Assembly (NCBI GenBank): GCA_911728435.2
Contig: OU452216.1
Location: forward strand, 7,266,342-7,330,341
Reading direction: 5' to 3'
Origin: Apoderus coryli
Lineage: Eukaryota > Arthropoda > Insecta > Coleoptera > Attelabidae
Length of the DNA stretch: 64,000 nt
Part shown: piece after piece, positions 46,986 to 59,756 of the stretch
How positions within the stretch are numbered: position 1 is the stretch's first letter
Layout of the letters: every line of letters begins with the position of its first letter
Made by a program: the position numbers and the translations under genes
The notes under the pieces: generated by a model
The model's database searches: none
What the model was told of the DNA's origin: nothing
What the model saw: the letters and a program-made list of their open reading frames with translations, nothing else

Positions 46986-48409
46986 TATTTCTTAACGCCA
47001 TCTATGGACAAACTCAAATCAACGGACCAACGCTAACATTTGCAGAAGAAAAAAAAAGTTTCAATTAAATTTTAATTGGGTTTTGTGCAAATTTCAACGT
47101 TAAAACTTTTCTATAACATTCGCAGAAAATTTATTTATGGTGTTTATATATTTTTGCAAGAAACGTTTGCTAATGTAAGCACATAGCGCTTGAAAAATTA
47201 TTCGACTATGCAAAAGTTTTAAGTCGGTACAGAGAGTTGCAATGAGAATGTGCTCATTCCTAAATGGATAACGTACAAAGTTTGACACTTTCTAAAAGAA
47301 AAAAACTAGTTTTTTGCGGCAAATTCCGAAAGACAGCAAGTGTCGTGTTGAAGTTACAGGGCGTTACAAAGGTTTTTTTTTTGCACTGACCTTATAATTA
47401 TGTAGTTAGCTTTCTGACTTATTAGCTTTTTTATTATCTGGAAAAATCTACTCGTTTTCCAGAGTCTTAAAGTGAAAATAATAATTTTCAGCCGCCATGC
47501 TGTGCGCTTACGTTCAATAGTGAATTAACTTTAATGCTCCCAAGACCTCTTTAACCCAAATCGCGTTTTTACGATTTCCTTTGCATGCATTTTGAAACGA
47601 TAAGTTGGAATTACTTTTGAACTAGTCATAACTTTCCATACTATGCAAATTACCTCCTATACTATGTATAATATTATATACACTAGCGTTTGCTAGGCCA
47701 AAGCCTTATATAGGACAGGCAATAGCGTTTTCAGAGTCAAGTAGCTCCAGCAGGAACGTATAAAGAGGGACTTGGGGGGTTGAATAATTATTTTCATATG
47801 ATGGAAATTTGTTCATGAATGAAAATGTTTCCATATTTCCTGAATCGGTTTCATGATATCTCACTTAGTCTGCTTTGCTCAAAAGCTTTGTAAATAACAT
47901 TCTATGGATAGTTTTTTTGCCAATAGAAACAAATCTTCACAAGCATTTAAACTTTTGTGAAGAAAGCTGCTATACTTTATGGGAAAATTGCGGAAAACAG
48001 CAAAGAAAACCGCCCCATACACGACTAAAACAGTTCTGTAATAATATACCAACACAGCATTTTACTTAAATAAAAACGTTATCTTTCATAATGGTTGAGT
48101 GGTCTTCTATATTTATTGTTCTGCCATTTTGGGCCGTTTCAGGTTGCTTTAACCATCACTTTGCACACATATATAATAATAGATGACACACAAAAAATAA
48201 AATAAAAAGGGGACGCACAAAATTGCTGCTGCTTATACTTTACTTTCGTTATATTATACTTTTTTTTGCAGTCTTTGCCGAATTCGCATAAAATTTTTGT
48301 GGAAGGCAATATATCTAAGATATCGCTGGCTAGATTGAACATTTTAACGGCCGATATTCACGGACGCCACCTTGTCGCTTAATGTGATAGGAGTTCAATC
48401 AATTACCTC
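46986..48409. other. Mariner end scrap then unassigned sequence
   Basis: 46994-47007 holds AACGCCATCTATGG, the detached M2 end. The rest shows no gene or repeat that I recognise. Confidence 0.4.
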
Positions 48410-48700
48410 TGGATTACAGCGATAACACCCTACATGTGGTGTTTTTAGTTTGGTGTTTTTTTTTTATTAAAAATTAATTAAACGTCAAACTGACAACTGG
48501 TTTAAAAATGTCGCGAAGATTTGATATTGCATCTAACGATGCAATTAATGATATTATCTTCATCTTCTTATCACGCCCTCTCCTGCCGAAGGTTGGCGAT
48601 CCAAATCGGCGTGCGGCCTTGGGCTATTATCAAGCAAAATTATCTCGGTATTATCAAGACCCTAGGGGTATTACTATTGATAAAGCTAAATAGGCAAAAG
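48410..48700 (+). mobile_element. Internally deleted Crypton-like derivative
   Basis: GGATTACAGCGATAACACCC and ACATGTGGTGTTTT match the inverse of 31913-31962. GGGCTATTATCAAG and AAAATTATCTCGGTATTATC match the inverse of 30690-30770. Both ends of the 30.7-32.0 kb element are thus present within about 290 bp without the recombinase. A 61-codon ORF here is of unknown meaning. Confidence 0.55.
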
Positions 48701-49654
48701 AAGTTAAAAATTAGCACCTAATAAAACAAAATAAAGAGCCTTGGCATTGATTTTATGCTCAGTCTCACTATATACGATCCCATTTATTATGAAATATAAA
48801 TAAAAGAACAAAAAAAAAAGGAGAAGGAGCATAGTTTTATTACAGCCCATTATACCTTCTCCCATATTTGATATTATTGAAGGTTTTTACTGTTTGGCGA
48901 TAAACTTGGCTTTACTGTTAATTGAACCTATAAAACTTGGGAATGGCATCTGCTGTATCTAATATATTGCCGAAGGGTCGCTTTTAATTTACGGTTTTAA
49001 AGCAACCTACTATACTGTATACCAGGTTAGAGAAAATGACTTACAATGTGGACACCCTGTTGTGCTTCTAATTGGTGTTTTGATTTGGTTTATTCAACCA
49101 TTAACCGAAATCTCTAATCTGGCCGAGTTACTGTTATGTCGAGCAATAAACGCCATACACAGTCCTATGCAAATACATGCAAGTTGTTGTTGGAATTAAT
49201 TAGAGCCTTTACAGTTTCGTCCTTAAATGTGTTTTAGAGCCCTTTTCCGGGCAAATATCTATAACCATTTGTACTTGGGCACAAGTTTTGATTGTTTAAC
49301 TTTAGAAATGTACAGATGCCTCCACATATCTCTATATATAAAAATATTTTAAAAGCTTTCGTTTATTGCTTGGCAATCCTGCCACTTTCTTGGGAATGAA
49401 AACGGGTTTAACGACGACATCGACATATAAAAATAATAAGAGATGCAGTTTACGATCGTCAACGCCACCAACTGGCAACATGCACTATTGGGGAATGGAC
49501 GATAAAATCAGAGTGTTTTGTCCCACTTTTGATAATAGTGTCATTGCTGATGATGATGATGATGGTATTGGACTTGAGATGGGAATTAAGTGTGTTGCGT
49601 TTTTCTTTATTTTATTTCATATAATGGAAAATGCGAGCGGGTTGCCTTTTATAT
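48701..49654. other. Intergenic; nothing recognised
   Basis: A 97-codon ORF at 49366-49659 has no family features and contains a GAT microsatellite; not accepted as a gene. Confidence 0.4.
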
Positions 49655-50125
49655 TTTGAGCCTTTTTTTGAGCGATTGACAAATTGTGTGGGATCTAACG
49701 CGAACAAATTTGTTTGACAGTCAATTGTTTATACAATATTGAATGTATGCTGGTCCCACTAATGCCTAAGGTTGTCTCAATCTCTTGATAGATCACATGA
49801 CGATCTTGCAATATCAGTTCGTGCACAGCATCAATGGTTTTCAACTGATTTTGGACGACCTTCACGAAATTCGTCTTGGAGTGAACTACGACCACGATTG
49901 AATCCACCATACCATCGATAAACACTGGTACTTGATGGAGCTTCATCGCCAAAAATTGAATTGAGTTCATCCATGCACTGTTGCTGAGTTAATCCACATC
50001 GAAAGTTGTAAAAAATAATCGCACGAAAATGTTCACGATTTAATTCCATTTTTAGTTGTAAAGATAAGCTCAAAAATGTCAAGCTTTAGATAAAGCTGTC
50101 GGTTGCCACACCAGGGTTGCCAAAT
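49655..50125 (-). pseudogene. Mariner M1 transposase, N-terminal fragment
   Basis: ATG at 50049 (minus): MELNREHFRAIIFYNFRCGL, then TQQQCMDELNSIFGDEAPSS, a small deletion/frameshift near 49840, then ELILQDRHVIYQEIETTLGI and KQICSRWIP to about 49655. It has the best-preserved N-terminus of the three M1 copies. Upstream GGGTTGCCAAATCCCG matches the start of the 41.6 kb copy. Confidence 0.8.
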
Positions 50126-52363
50126 CCCGAAATATAAAAGGCGACCCTCTATAGGTCTCATGAAATCTAATTTCGTAATAAGCGCAAGTTTCACGATCAT
50201 AACATTACATTGTTAAATACCTAATCTATATGTAAATTGGTACTATAGTTGTATCGTCAGCTTTCGGAAATTAAAGCATCCATTATCTGCTGCTATGTTT
50301 GCTCGGTCGGTTGCTGCCAGCAAGACAAAGTCCTTGTGTTGAGACATGAACTATATTTCGTGTCAAAAACCACATTTTTTTGCTACAAATGGGATTCACA
50401 TTATACGTGCACCCCAGTTTTTAATAACTTGGTTATTACGCGTTCATTTTACTACATTTAAATCTAAGTACAGGTTTTATGCCCAGGTAAATACGGTTGC
50501 TCCGTACTTTTTATTAAAAATTCGCCATGAAATGTTAATATTTGCTTTTATAGTTATTTTTATGTACCAAAGCTTTTATCGTAAAAATCCCTTTCTTTAT
50601 TATTTGGAAATATGATTTTAAGTTTTATTAATGTGTAAAATCGTAGAAAATGCGATATGATCCACCCTGTATAAAGCAATAACGTTTTTAACATTCACAA
50701 AATGCAAAATTAAACGCTCGATTTCATTATGTATGAGACTCTTCTCGACTCTGTCGTTTCTAGCAATATATATGCATGTGTATTACCACCCCCAACCGAA
50801 CCACCCAACCCCATGCGGTTGTGTTTTATTGCATACCGAGAAGAGGCCATTAGATTTGGTCTGGAGATGGTGTTACGCATACGTTCACTTCATTATCTAG
50901 CTTTGGCTATGACTCTTCTTTTGCCTGCCCTTTGATGGGGTTGTTGGAGCCCTATAGCTTGGTGTACTTATTATTAAAAAAATTAAAGTTATATCTGAGG
51001 ATCTAAAAGACGTCCCTAATGACCTCAAAAATAGAAACGTCTTTTGTTAAAAATTTCTGAGAAACTACCGTTGGATAGTCAGTATGAAAAAGTATTTCAC
51101 ACTGTTATATAAATAATAATGTTAAGTTGAGATATATGAAAAGGAAAACACATTTTATATGCTCTTTTTTCTCAATAGGATTTTTCAAAACCTTTTAAAA
51201 AATCCATTAGCATATGGCTGTATATGCAACAGAAAGGAAGAGCAGTGTTTATAAGGTTTTCAAGAGATATTTTGTAAGTTAGCGAATGTACTCTATATAC
51301 AATATAATATGCATATATTGAGCATGAAAATTATGAATGCCTAATGGAATCCTGAGCTATTTTTGTAAAGTAAACTTAGTTGAATATACAGGGTAAACTT
51401 AAACATATAGGGAATCAACTTTCTTATTTCGAATGACGCACCCTATATATTCCATTCAAAAGGGGCATCTACGTAAGATGCTGTGCTAGACAGAGTTTGT
51501 GTGAAGCTGCCCACTCTCTAATAAAATTCGTGGTCAAAATGATTAAAATCACCCAATTTTCTCACATGGAAAATTGAAAAGCACAGGTGAAATTGAACCA
51601 ATCATCGAGAGAGATTTTCCACAACTCATTTATCGCATCCATCATGATGAACGTTTTTTTTTGCAACGATGTTATTCAAATATAAAAAAAAATATATTTT
51701 TTATTTTTTTTTTTCGTGCATGTCTGTCTGCTTTTTTTACCAAAAGCTCATTTCCCGTATAACCTACACTGCACTTTTCATAGCAATGTAATTAAAAAAT
51801 ATAAAATGAAGGACTGGGACTATGCTGCGCAGCTTTTTGCATTGTGTTATTTTTTAATTCGGCGTATTTTTGAATTTAACAAGGTGGATGTAGATGAGCT
51901 TTTTTTGAATGCTTTAATTAAAAGCTAAATGCGTTTTTGCCGAACAAAATAAATATATTTTCTTCCTATAAGTAACAGCCCTGCTTTTGGCAGCATTCAG
52001 AGCGAGCTTTTATAGTTGTAGAATATTTCTAAATCGTCTATTTGAGCAATGAGAAAATCCTAATAAACTTTACCTACTAAACGACTACTTTTAGGAGTAT
52101 AGCTTTGTGCTTAGGGATAATTTAACTCTTATCTTGTATGCTCAGCATCATTAGAGATGAATCTCAGTGTAAACATCTTAAAAGGGGTAGTTTTGTAGTG
52201 TATACAATGTATTTAGGTGTATGGGGAGGAGAATATAATAGATGGGGTAAAGGAAATGAGTAATTATTGTTCTCAACGGAAAAAGGGTGATCAACAAAAA
52301 GGGTTCATTCAGGTGAAAAATTATACTCACGTTTTAAAAGGCCTTTGCAAAACCAAATTACAG
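50126..52363. other. Intergenic; nothing recognised
   Basis: No supported gene; ATACAGGGTAAAC-type motif near 51387. ORFs of 60-90 codons lack features. Confidence 0.4.
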
Positions 52364-54756
52364 TATTATCCGGACAAAGAAAATTTTTGGTCAAACTCAA
52401 CCCTAAATAACTTTTTTTGTATTTCATCAATTTTGACAATTTTTTTTTGAGTTTTAGGCCGATTTATTGTCATTATTTTTTCATATCGAAACCTCAAAAA
52501 TTTCGGACGGATTTTTTGTTATACAGGGGTGAACAAAAACTTACATTTTACGACGAAGAAAATTTTGTTCAAACTCAATCCTAAATAACTTTTTTTGTAT
52601 TTCATCAATTCTGACAATTTTTTTTTTGAGTTTTAGGCCGATTTATTGTCACCATTTTTTCATATCGAAACCTCAAAAATTTCGAACGGATCTGTTGTTA
52701 TACAGGGGTGAACAAAAAGTTACAATTTACTCTAAACTTTTCAACACTTTGTAGAAAAGTCTCACGACCGAATAATGATCTTTTTTGCATCATTTTGAAG
52801 CCCCATCTTTTCTGAACAACCTGTTTTTTGATTCGTACCGATATCTGTATTCTTAAAGGAAAAACAGTGGTTTCAAAAAAATAATGCCTGAAAAATTTAG
52901 AGTAAAATGTAACTTTTTGTTTACCCCTGTATAACAACAAATCCGTACGAAATATTTGATGTTTCGATATGAAAAAATGAAGATAATGAAACGGTCTAAA
53001 ACTCGAAAAAATTGTCAAAATTGATGCGATACTTAAAAAGTTATTGAGAATTGATTTTCAACAAAATTTCTTTTGTTCGGTTAATATTGCCGGGTAATAT
53101 TATCCGGACAAAGAAAATTTTGTTCAAACTCAATCCTAAATAACTTTTTTTGTATTTCATCAATTCTGACAATTTTTTTTTCGAGTTTTAGGCCGATTTA
53201 TTGTCAAAATTTTTTCATATCGAAACCTCAAAAATTTCGAACGGATCTGTTGTTATACAGGGGTGAACAAAAAGTTACAATTTACTCTAAACTTTTCAAC
53301 ACTTTGTAGAAAAGTCTCACGACCGAATAATGATCTTTTTTTGCATCATTTTGAAGCCCCATCTTTTCTGAACAACCTGTTTTTTGATTCGTACCGATAT
53401 CTGTATTCTTAAAGGAAAAACAGTGGTTTCAAAAAAATAATGCCTGAAAAATTTAGAGTAAAATGTAACTTTTTGTTTACCCCTGTATAACAACAAATCC
53501 GTACGAAATATTTGATGTTTCGATATGAAAAAATGAAGATAATGAAACGGTCTAAAACTCGAAAAAATTGTCAAAATTGATGCGATACTTAAAAAGTTAT
53601 TGAGAATTGATTTTCAACAAAATTTCTTTTGTTCGGTTAATATTGCCGGGTAATATTATCCGGACAAAGAAAATTTTGTTCAAACTCAATCCTAAATAAC
53701 TTTTTTTGTATTTCATCAATTCTGACAATTTTTTTTTCGAGTTTTAGGCCGATTTATTGTCAAAATTTTTTCATATCGAAACCTCAAAAATTTCGAACGG
53801 ATCTGTTGTTATACAGGGGTGAACAAAAAGTTACAATTTACTCTAAACTTTTCAACACTTTGTAGAAAAGTCTCACGACCGAATAATGATCTTTTTTGCA
53901 TCATTTTGAAGCCCCATCTTTTCTGAACAACCTGTTTTTTGATTCGTACCGATATCTGTATTCTTAAAGGAAAAACAGTGGTTTCAAAAAAATAATGCCT
54001 GAAAAATTTAGAGTAAAATGTAACTTTTTGTTTACCCCTGTATAACAACAAATCCGTACGAAATATTTGATGTTTCGATATGAAAAAATGAAGATAATGA
54101 AACGGTCTAAAACTCGAAAAAATTGTCAAAATTGATGCGATACTTAAAAAGTTATTGAGAATTGATTTTCAACAAAATTTCTTTTGTTCGGTTAATATTG
54201 CCGGGTAATATTATCCGGACAAAGAAAATTTTGTTCAAACTCAATCCTAAATAACTTTTTTTGTATTTCATCAATTCTGACAATTTTTTTTTCGAGTTTT
54301 AGGCCGATTTATTGTCAAAATTTTTTCATATCGAAACCTCAAAAATTTCGGACGGATTTGTTGTTATACAGGGGGTGAACAAAAACTTACATTTTACTCT
54401 AAACTTTGCAACACCCTGTAGAAAAAACTCACGACCGAATAATTATCTTTTTTGCAACGTTTTGAAGCCCCATCTTTTCTGAACAACTTGTTTTTTGATT
54501 CGTATCGATATCTGTATTCTTAAAGGAAAAACACTGGTTTCAAAAAAATAATGCCTGAAAAATTTAGAGTAAAATGCAACTTTTTGTTTACCCCTGTATA
54601 ACAACAAATCTGTACGAAATATTTGATGTTTCGATATGCAAAAATGAAGACAATAAAACGGTCTAAAACTCGAAAAAAAAATTGTCAAAATTGATCCGCT
54701 ACTAACAAAGTTATTGAGAATTGATTTTGAACACAATTTCCTTTGTTCGGACAGTG
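52364..54756. repeat. Tandem array of a 555-bp foldback element (about 4.3 units)
   Basis: TACAGGGG recurs at 52701, 53256, 53812 and 54367 (period 555-556). Each unit is itself palindromic: CGGACAAAGAAAATTTTGTT pairs with AAAATTTCTTTTGTTCGG, and TTATACAGGGGTGAACAAAA pairs with TTTTGTTTACCCCTGTATAA. The middle units appear almost identical, so they are recently amplified or homogenised; the outer units are diverged. A 106-codon ORF is repeated in each unit but is arm sequence. Confidence 0.92.
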
Positions 54757-55522
54757 TAATTGATGAAACCAAGAATTAAACTCTGAAGCTGAACTTGTAA
54801 GGACGTGGATTATGTAACCAAAAATTTTACACCCCAGATTTTTTCATTAAAAAAAAAAAAAAAAAAAAGCTGCACCAGCTTTAGATTAAAAACGTTGACA
54901 ATAAGCTCCCCCGTTTTCAGTAATATTCACTTGTCAGAAACAACGATGCGTTTGTTCATTTTCATTTTGCCCGTAATATGGAGCATGAAAACTAAATGGG
55001 TGTAATCAGTTGCAGGCCTGGGTTCAGGTACATTTCATGAAACATATAGAGGCACACTATTATGAAAAATAAATGAGGTGTGGAGAACAAGTTTAATTAA
55101 AGAAGAAGTAGTGAACATTTAAGGGACGTGTACCAATCCATAAACGTAAAAATATCTCCCATCTTTGATGCCTGCTCTGAAATCCCAATTTGTGTTTAAT
55201 CCCAGATCTGTTGTTCCGGAAATCCTGTACATCTTTCATCTATTGTATTCTTTTCAACCGAGACACATATAACAGATTTAAGCTCAATTGAAATGACGTA
55301 TTGTATGCCATCTTTCAGTATTGTTCTCTTACCACAAAGCTGTTATGTATTAGACGTTGCAGGAGCAAGAAAAGATATTGTTAGAACCATAAAAAAAATA
55401 GAAACAGCCAAGAAATACTACATACGTCCCTTTATGTTAAAAAAAGCTCGCTCTATAAAGCTCTATAACCTCTATAACCTCTCTGGTCAAAAAGATAATC
55501 CCTTTCTCTCTAACCTATTATA
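54757..55522. other. Intergenic; nothing recognised
   Basis: Contains a poly-A run near 54849-54868. No supported gene. Confidence 0.4.
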
Positions 55523-56854
55523 CGAGGTCTGTTCAAAAAGTACCCGGAATTCTCATTTTTCTAAAAAAATATTTATTTATTCGCCTACATCTATATGGTC
55601 CCCTTCAAAGTAATCCCCCCTAGATATAATACACTTATGCTAGCGTTTTTTCCAGTCTTCGAAACACCCTTGATAGTCACTTTTTGTAATGCTCTGTAGC
55701 ACTCTCAGCGATTCTGCCTTTATCTCTTCAATCGATGAAAAACGCTGTCCTTTCATGGGTCTCTTCAACTTTGGGAACAGGAAAAAATCACACGGAGCGA
55801 TATCTGGTGAATAAGGAGGTTAGGGCATGATTAAAGTCTTGTTTTTAGCCAAAAAATCACGAATAAGCAACGATGAATGAGCAGGTGCGTTATCGTGGTG
55901 CAAAACCCATGAATTGTTTTTCCATAAATCGGGGCGTTTTTTTCGAATTGCCTGACGCAAACGTCGCATTTCTTCAAGGTAATACTCCTTATTGACGGTT
56001 TGACCTTTTGGCAAGAATTCTTTATGCACTATGCCATTATAATCGAAGAAAACAGTAAGCAAAACCTTGACATTTGATCGAACTTGACGTGCTTTTTTCA
56101 CTCTTGGTGACGTTGAGTGCTTCCACGTGGACGATTGTGCTTTTGTTTCGACATCATAACCGTACACCCATGTTTCATCACCAGTTATGACCCTTTCAAG
56201 TAAATTTGGATCGTCGTTGACGTCGTTTAACAGCTCCTGAGCGATGGTAATGCGTTTGTTTTTTTGATCAAAATTCAGCAGTTTTGGAACGAATTTTGCT
56301 GCCACTCGTTTCATGCCCAAAACCTTTGAAAAAATATGATGGCATGAGCCAACTGATATGCCAACTTCATCAGCAACTTCTCTAATTGTGATTCGGCGAT
56401 CATCCATAATCATTTTTTCCACTTTTCCCACATTTTCATCGATTATTGACGTGCTGGGTCGACCGGAGCGTTCGTCGTCTTCAACGTCTTCGCGGCCATC
56501 TTGGAAACGCTTATACCACTCGTAAACACTTGTTTTTTTCATAGCAGACTCACCGTAGGCTCTCTGTAACATTTCGCACACTTGGTTACACTTTATTTCA
56601 TTTTTCACGCAAAATTTAATACAAATTCTTTGACTCTTCAATTCTTCCATTGTTTAAACTAACAAAAATCGCCGAGCTCAAAAAAACACGTCTACACCAG
56701 CCGCTACAAGACAGAATGTAAACAATGAATACAGCTGAAAATTTCACCATACATTAGGGACATGTGTACCAACACAATAAAAAAAAATTTTTGACCACCG
56801 GACCTCCAGACGCGCGCAATTCAAAAATTCCGGGAACTTTTTGAACAGACCTCG
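55523..56854 (-). mobile_element. Nearly intact mariner transposon, 1,332 bp, TA target duplication
   Basis: Ends CGAGGTCTGTTCAAAAAGT and its inverse ACTTTTTGAACAGACCTCG, each flanked by TA. The transposase reads from ATG at 56650 on the minus strand: helix-turn-helix domains (CEMLQRAYGESAMKKTSVYE), ITGDETWVYGYD, VLHHDNAPAHSS and, beyond a stop, YSPDIAPCDFFLFP. The catalytic Asp residues are spaced D,D34D. An in-frame TAA at 55820 (where Gln is expected before PPYSPD) and a later TAG (expected Trp) break the ORF, so this copy is inactive but young. Transposes by cut and paste. Confidence 0.95.
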
Positions 56855-56856
56855 TA

Positions 56857-57744
56857 CATGTTGGTCAAGAGATTTATTAAAATGATAATATTCCAACGTT
56901 ACTATGGGCAATCACCAAAACACCCGCACTATTTAACAGCCCTTATATAGCTTAACAGCAACCTACCCTCCTGCTGGCAATATTTAATCCAAAACACATT
57001 CTACACTAGCTGCACTATAACCCATTTATATTCATTAGCCCTGAGGTGTATAACTTAACAATGTGGCTGACCAGGAATTATATTATACAGGGTGTGCAAA
57101 TGAATGTTCTTCTTGTCACTGTATTTTCTGAGGATTCTAGTAATTAATCTCCATTTATGTATGCGGTCAGTCGATAAATCCCCTTATGCATAGCAAAATG
57201 ATCAATTAGATTAAACGGAACAGAAATGGATTACCAAACAAGCCATGACTCAACGTTAAGTAACTGTTTGACAAACAACGAGTCTGACATTACACCAAGG
57301 TAAGGGTAGGAGTATAACGGGGTTGCAGTAATAATAATATACATCAAAAGGGAGCATATATTGGATTTATCGGCGGTGGTTCTACCGCCTTCGGGACAGA
57401 TTATTTAGATGGATCGACGTGTCCGGAACTATTTATATGTTCCCACTCCATTGTACTTGTATGTATTTACTTGTTTATGTTATGGAATTGAATTGGGGAT
57501 GGAATTGATCGACAGATGCATACGGTGCAATTTTTACTAGCGCGTACAGATATCGTGGATTACTTTATTAAATATTCAATGCCACTACAGTGGGTATTAA
57601 TGTACAGGAAGTCACACGACACTTCCCTATATCTACGAGGTTTTAAAGGAGTCTCTTTGCGTCAGGGTATTTTTAAACAAACTATTGAAGACTCATATTG
57701 ACATGTATTCAGAATAATCTTCACAAATTAATGTTCATGGTGTA
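56857..57744. other. Intergenic; nothing recognised
   Basis: One ATACAGGGTGTGC motif near 57085; no supported gene. Confidence 0.4.
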
Positions 57745-58965
57745 TTAAGAAATGATTTTTTAAATTTCGCAAAAAAGTGTAAATTTACAAAATGTTACAA
57801 AAAAGTGTGAACAACCAAAATTTACATTGTTTTACGAAATTTCGCAAAAAGTGTAAATTTAAAAAATTTTACAAAAAAGTGTGAACAGCCAAAATTTACG
57901 GTTTTCTGACGAAATTTCGCAAAAAAGTGTAAATTTACAAAATGTTACAAAAAAGTGTGAACCAAAATTTACATTATTTTACGAAATTTCGCAAAAAGTG
58001 TAAATTTGCAAAATTTTACAAAAAAGTGTGAACAACCAAAATTTACATTGTTTTACGAAATTTCGCAAAAATTGTAAATTTCCAAAATTTCACAAAAAAG
58101 TGTAACAGTCAAAATTTACATTGTTTTATGAAATTTCGCAAAAAGTGTAAATTTACAAAATGTTACGTTTTTTTACGAAATTTTGCAAAAAAGTGTAAAT
58201 TTCCAAAATTTCACAAAAATGTATGAACAGCCAAAATTTACGTTTTTTTACGAAATTTTGCAAAAAAGTGTAAATTTCCAAAATTTTACAAAAAAGTGTG
58301 AACAGCCAAAATTTACGGTTTTCTTACGAAATTTTGCAAAAAAGTGTGAACAACCAAAATCTTACAAAAAAGTGTGAACAACTAAAATTTACATTGTTTT
58401 ACGAAATTTCGCAAAAATTGTAAATTTCCAAAATTTCACAAAAAAGTGTGAACAAAATTTACATTGTTTTATGAAATTTCGCAAAAAGTGTAAATTTACA
58501 AAATTTTACGGTTTTCTTACGAAATTTTACAAAAAAGTGTGAACAACGAAAATTTACATTGTTTTACGAAATTTCGCAAAAATTGTAAATTTATAAACGT
58601 TAGGAAATTTCGCCAAAAAGTGTAAATTTCCAGAATTTCACAAAAAAGTGTGAACAAAATTTACATTGTTTTATGAAATTTCGCAAAAAGTGTAAATTTA
58701 CAAAATGTTACGTTTTTTTTACGAAATTTTGCAAAAAAGTGTAAATTTCCAAAATTTCACAAAAATGTATGAACAGCCAAAATTTACGGTTTTTTACGAA
58801 ATTTTGCAAAAAAGTGTAAATTTCCAAAATTTTACAAAAAAGTGTGAACAAAATTTACATTGTTTTATGAAATTTCGCAAAAAGTGTAAATTTACAAAAT
58901 GTTACGTTTTTTTACGAAATTTTGCAAAAAAGTGTAAATTTCCAAAATTTCGCAAAAAAGTGTCA
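57745..58965 (+). repeat. Irregular minisatellite, TTTACGAAATTTCGCAAAA motif
   Basis: Repeats of a ~35-bp half-unit (AAAAAGTGTAAATTTACAAA alternating with AAAAAGTGTGAACAACCAAA and TTTACGAAATTTCGC) with variable combination, about 1.2 kb. ACGAAATTTCGC has internal symmetry. ORFs across it are repeat artefacts. Confidence 0.9.
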
Positions 58966-58969
58966 ATTT

Positions 58970-59085
58970 GTCGGATTTGAGGACAAAACCATTAGAAAGA
59001 AAAAACAACTAGTCTTGATGAAGACTTCAAAATAGAGTCAAAACATCGGCATAAAGTTGTAGTTGTTTTCGTCCTTAAATCCGAC
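58970..59085. repeat. Inverted repeat around a hammerhead-like core
   Basis: Arms GTCGGATTTGAGGACAAAAC and GTTTTCGTCCTTAAATCCGAC flank a centre with CTTGATGAAGACTTC...GAGTCAAAACATCGG (59013-59050). A second inner pair, AAACAACTA/TAGTTGTTT, adds to the palindrome. See the similar centre at 61368. It begins at the right edge of the minisatellite. Confidence 0.6.
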
Positions 59086-59756
59086 TAATTGAAAAGTTTA
59101 TATCGTTATTTTCCTGCAGACACGAAAATTGGAATTGTAAATTAAAGAATTATCTCCTCTTGAGCACTCCACCCTGTATAATTCGCATCCCTTATACGGC
59201 AGCAGGGTTTAAAAATGCTAAAAGCTCATAATATTGGCTATAGATAATATATAATACGGTATAGGAAGGCATCGTGTGCACCGAATGGCCATTTTACAAA
59301 AAAAAAAATATGCCTGGCATAAATCTGGAAACAAATCTGATTCTAATCGGAGTTTTATCGTTTTCCAGATGCGCTATTTTCCATAAATTGCCCCATGCGT
59401 TGTTTATTGGAAATATACAAGGTGGTTATTTTATTCGACCCTGTATATAGCATATTTTTGTATTTATTCAGAGAAAACAGCTTATTTATTTCATGCCGAT
59501 TGCACTGTCAGAATAGAGTTCCGCCTGTGTTTACGTGTCAATCTTTTTGATGGGAAAATATCAGTTCGATGATCCTCCCCCAGTGTGTTGTCATACGCTC
59601 TCGCTAACAATATTTTTCTTTTATTATTTTCGTGTCTGTCTGTTGTGTCGGAAATTGAAAATGTAATACTCCTGGATATGTCCGGAAAATGATGTAGAGA
59701 CACATATGTGTATTAATACAGGTAGAATTTTTGTTACGAAATTTCAATTTAATTAT
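59086..59756. other. Intergenic; nothing recognised
   Basis: Motif CACCCTGTATAAT near 59169 belongs to the scattered ACAGGGTG-type ends. No gene. Confidence 0.4.

Noticed and set aside
49366..49659. 97-codon ORF
   Set aside because: Contains a GAT microsatellite, lacks homology features or splice context.
52698..54129. 106-codon ORF repeated identically three times
   Set aside because: It is arm sequence of the palindromic 555-bp unit; identity reflects repeat homogenisation, and no family features are seen.
57516..58980. Repetitive ORFs with QKSVNFQNFTK units
   Set aside because: These are read from the AT-rich minisatellite and break at every length variant.
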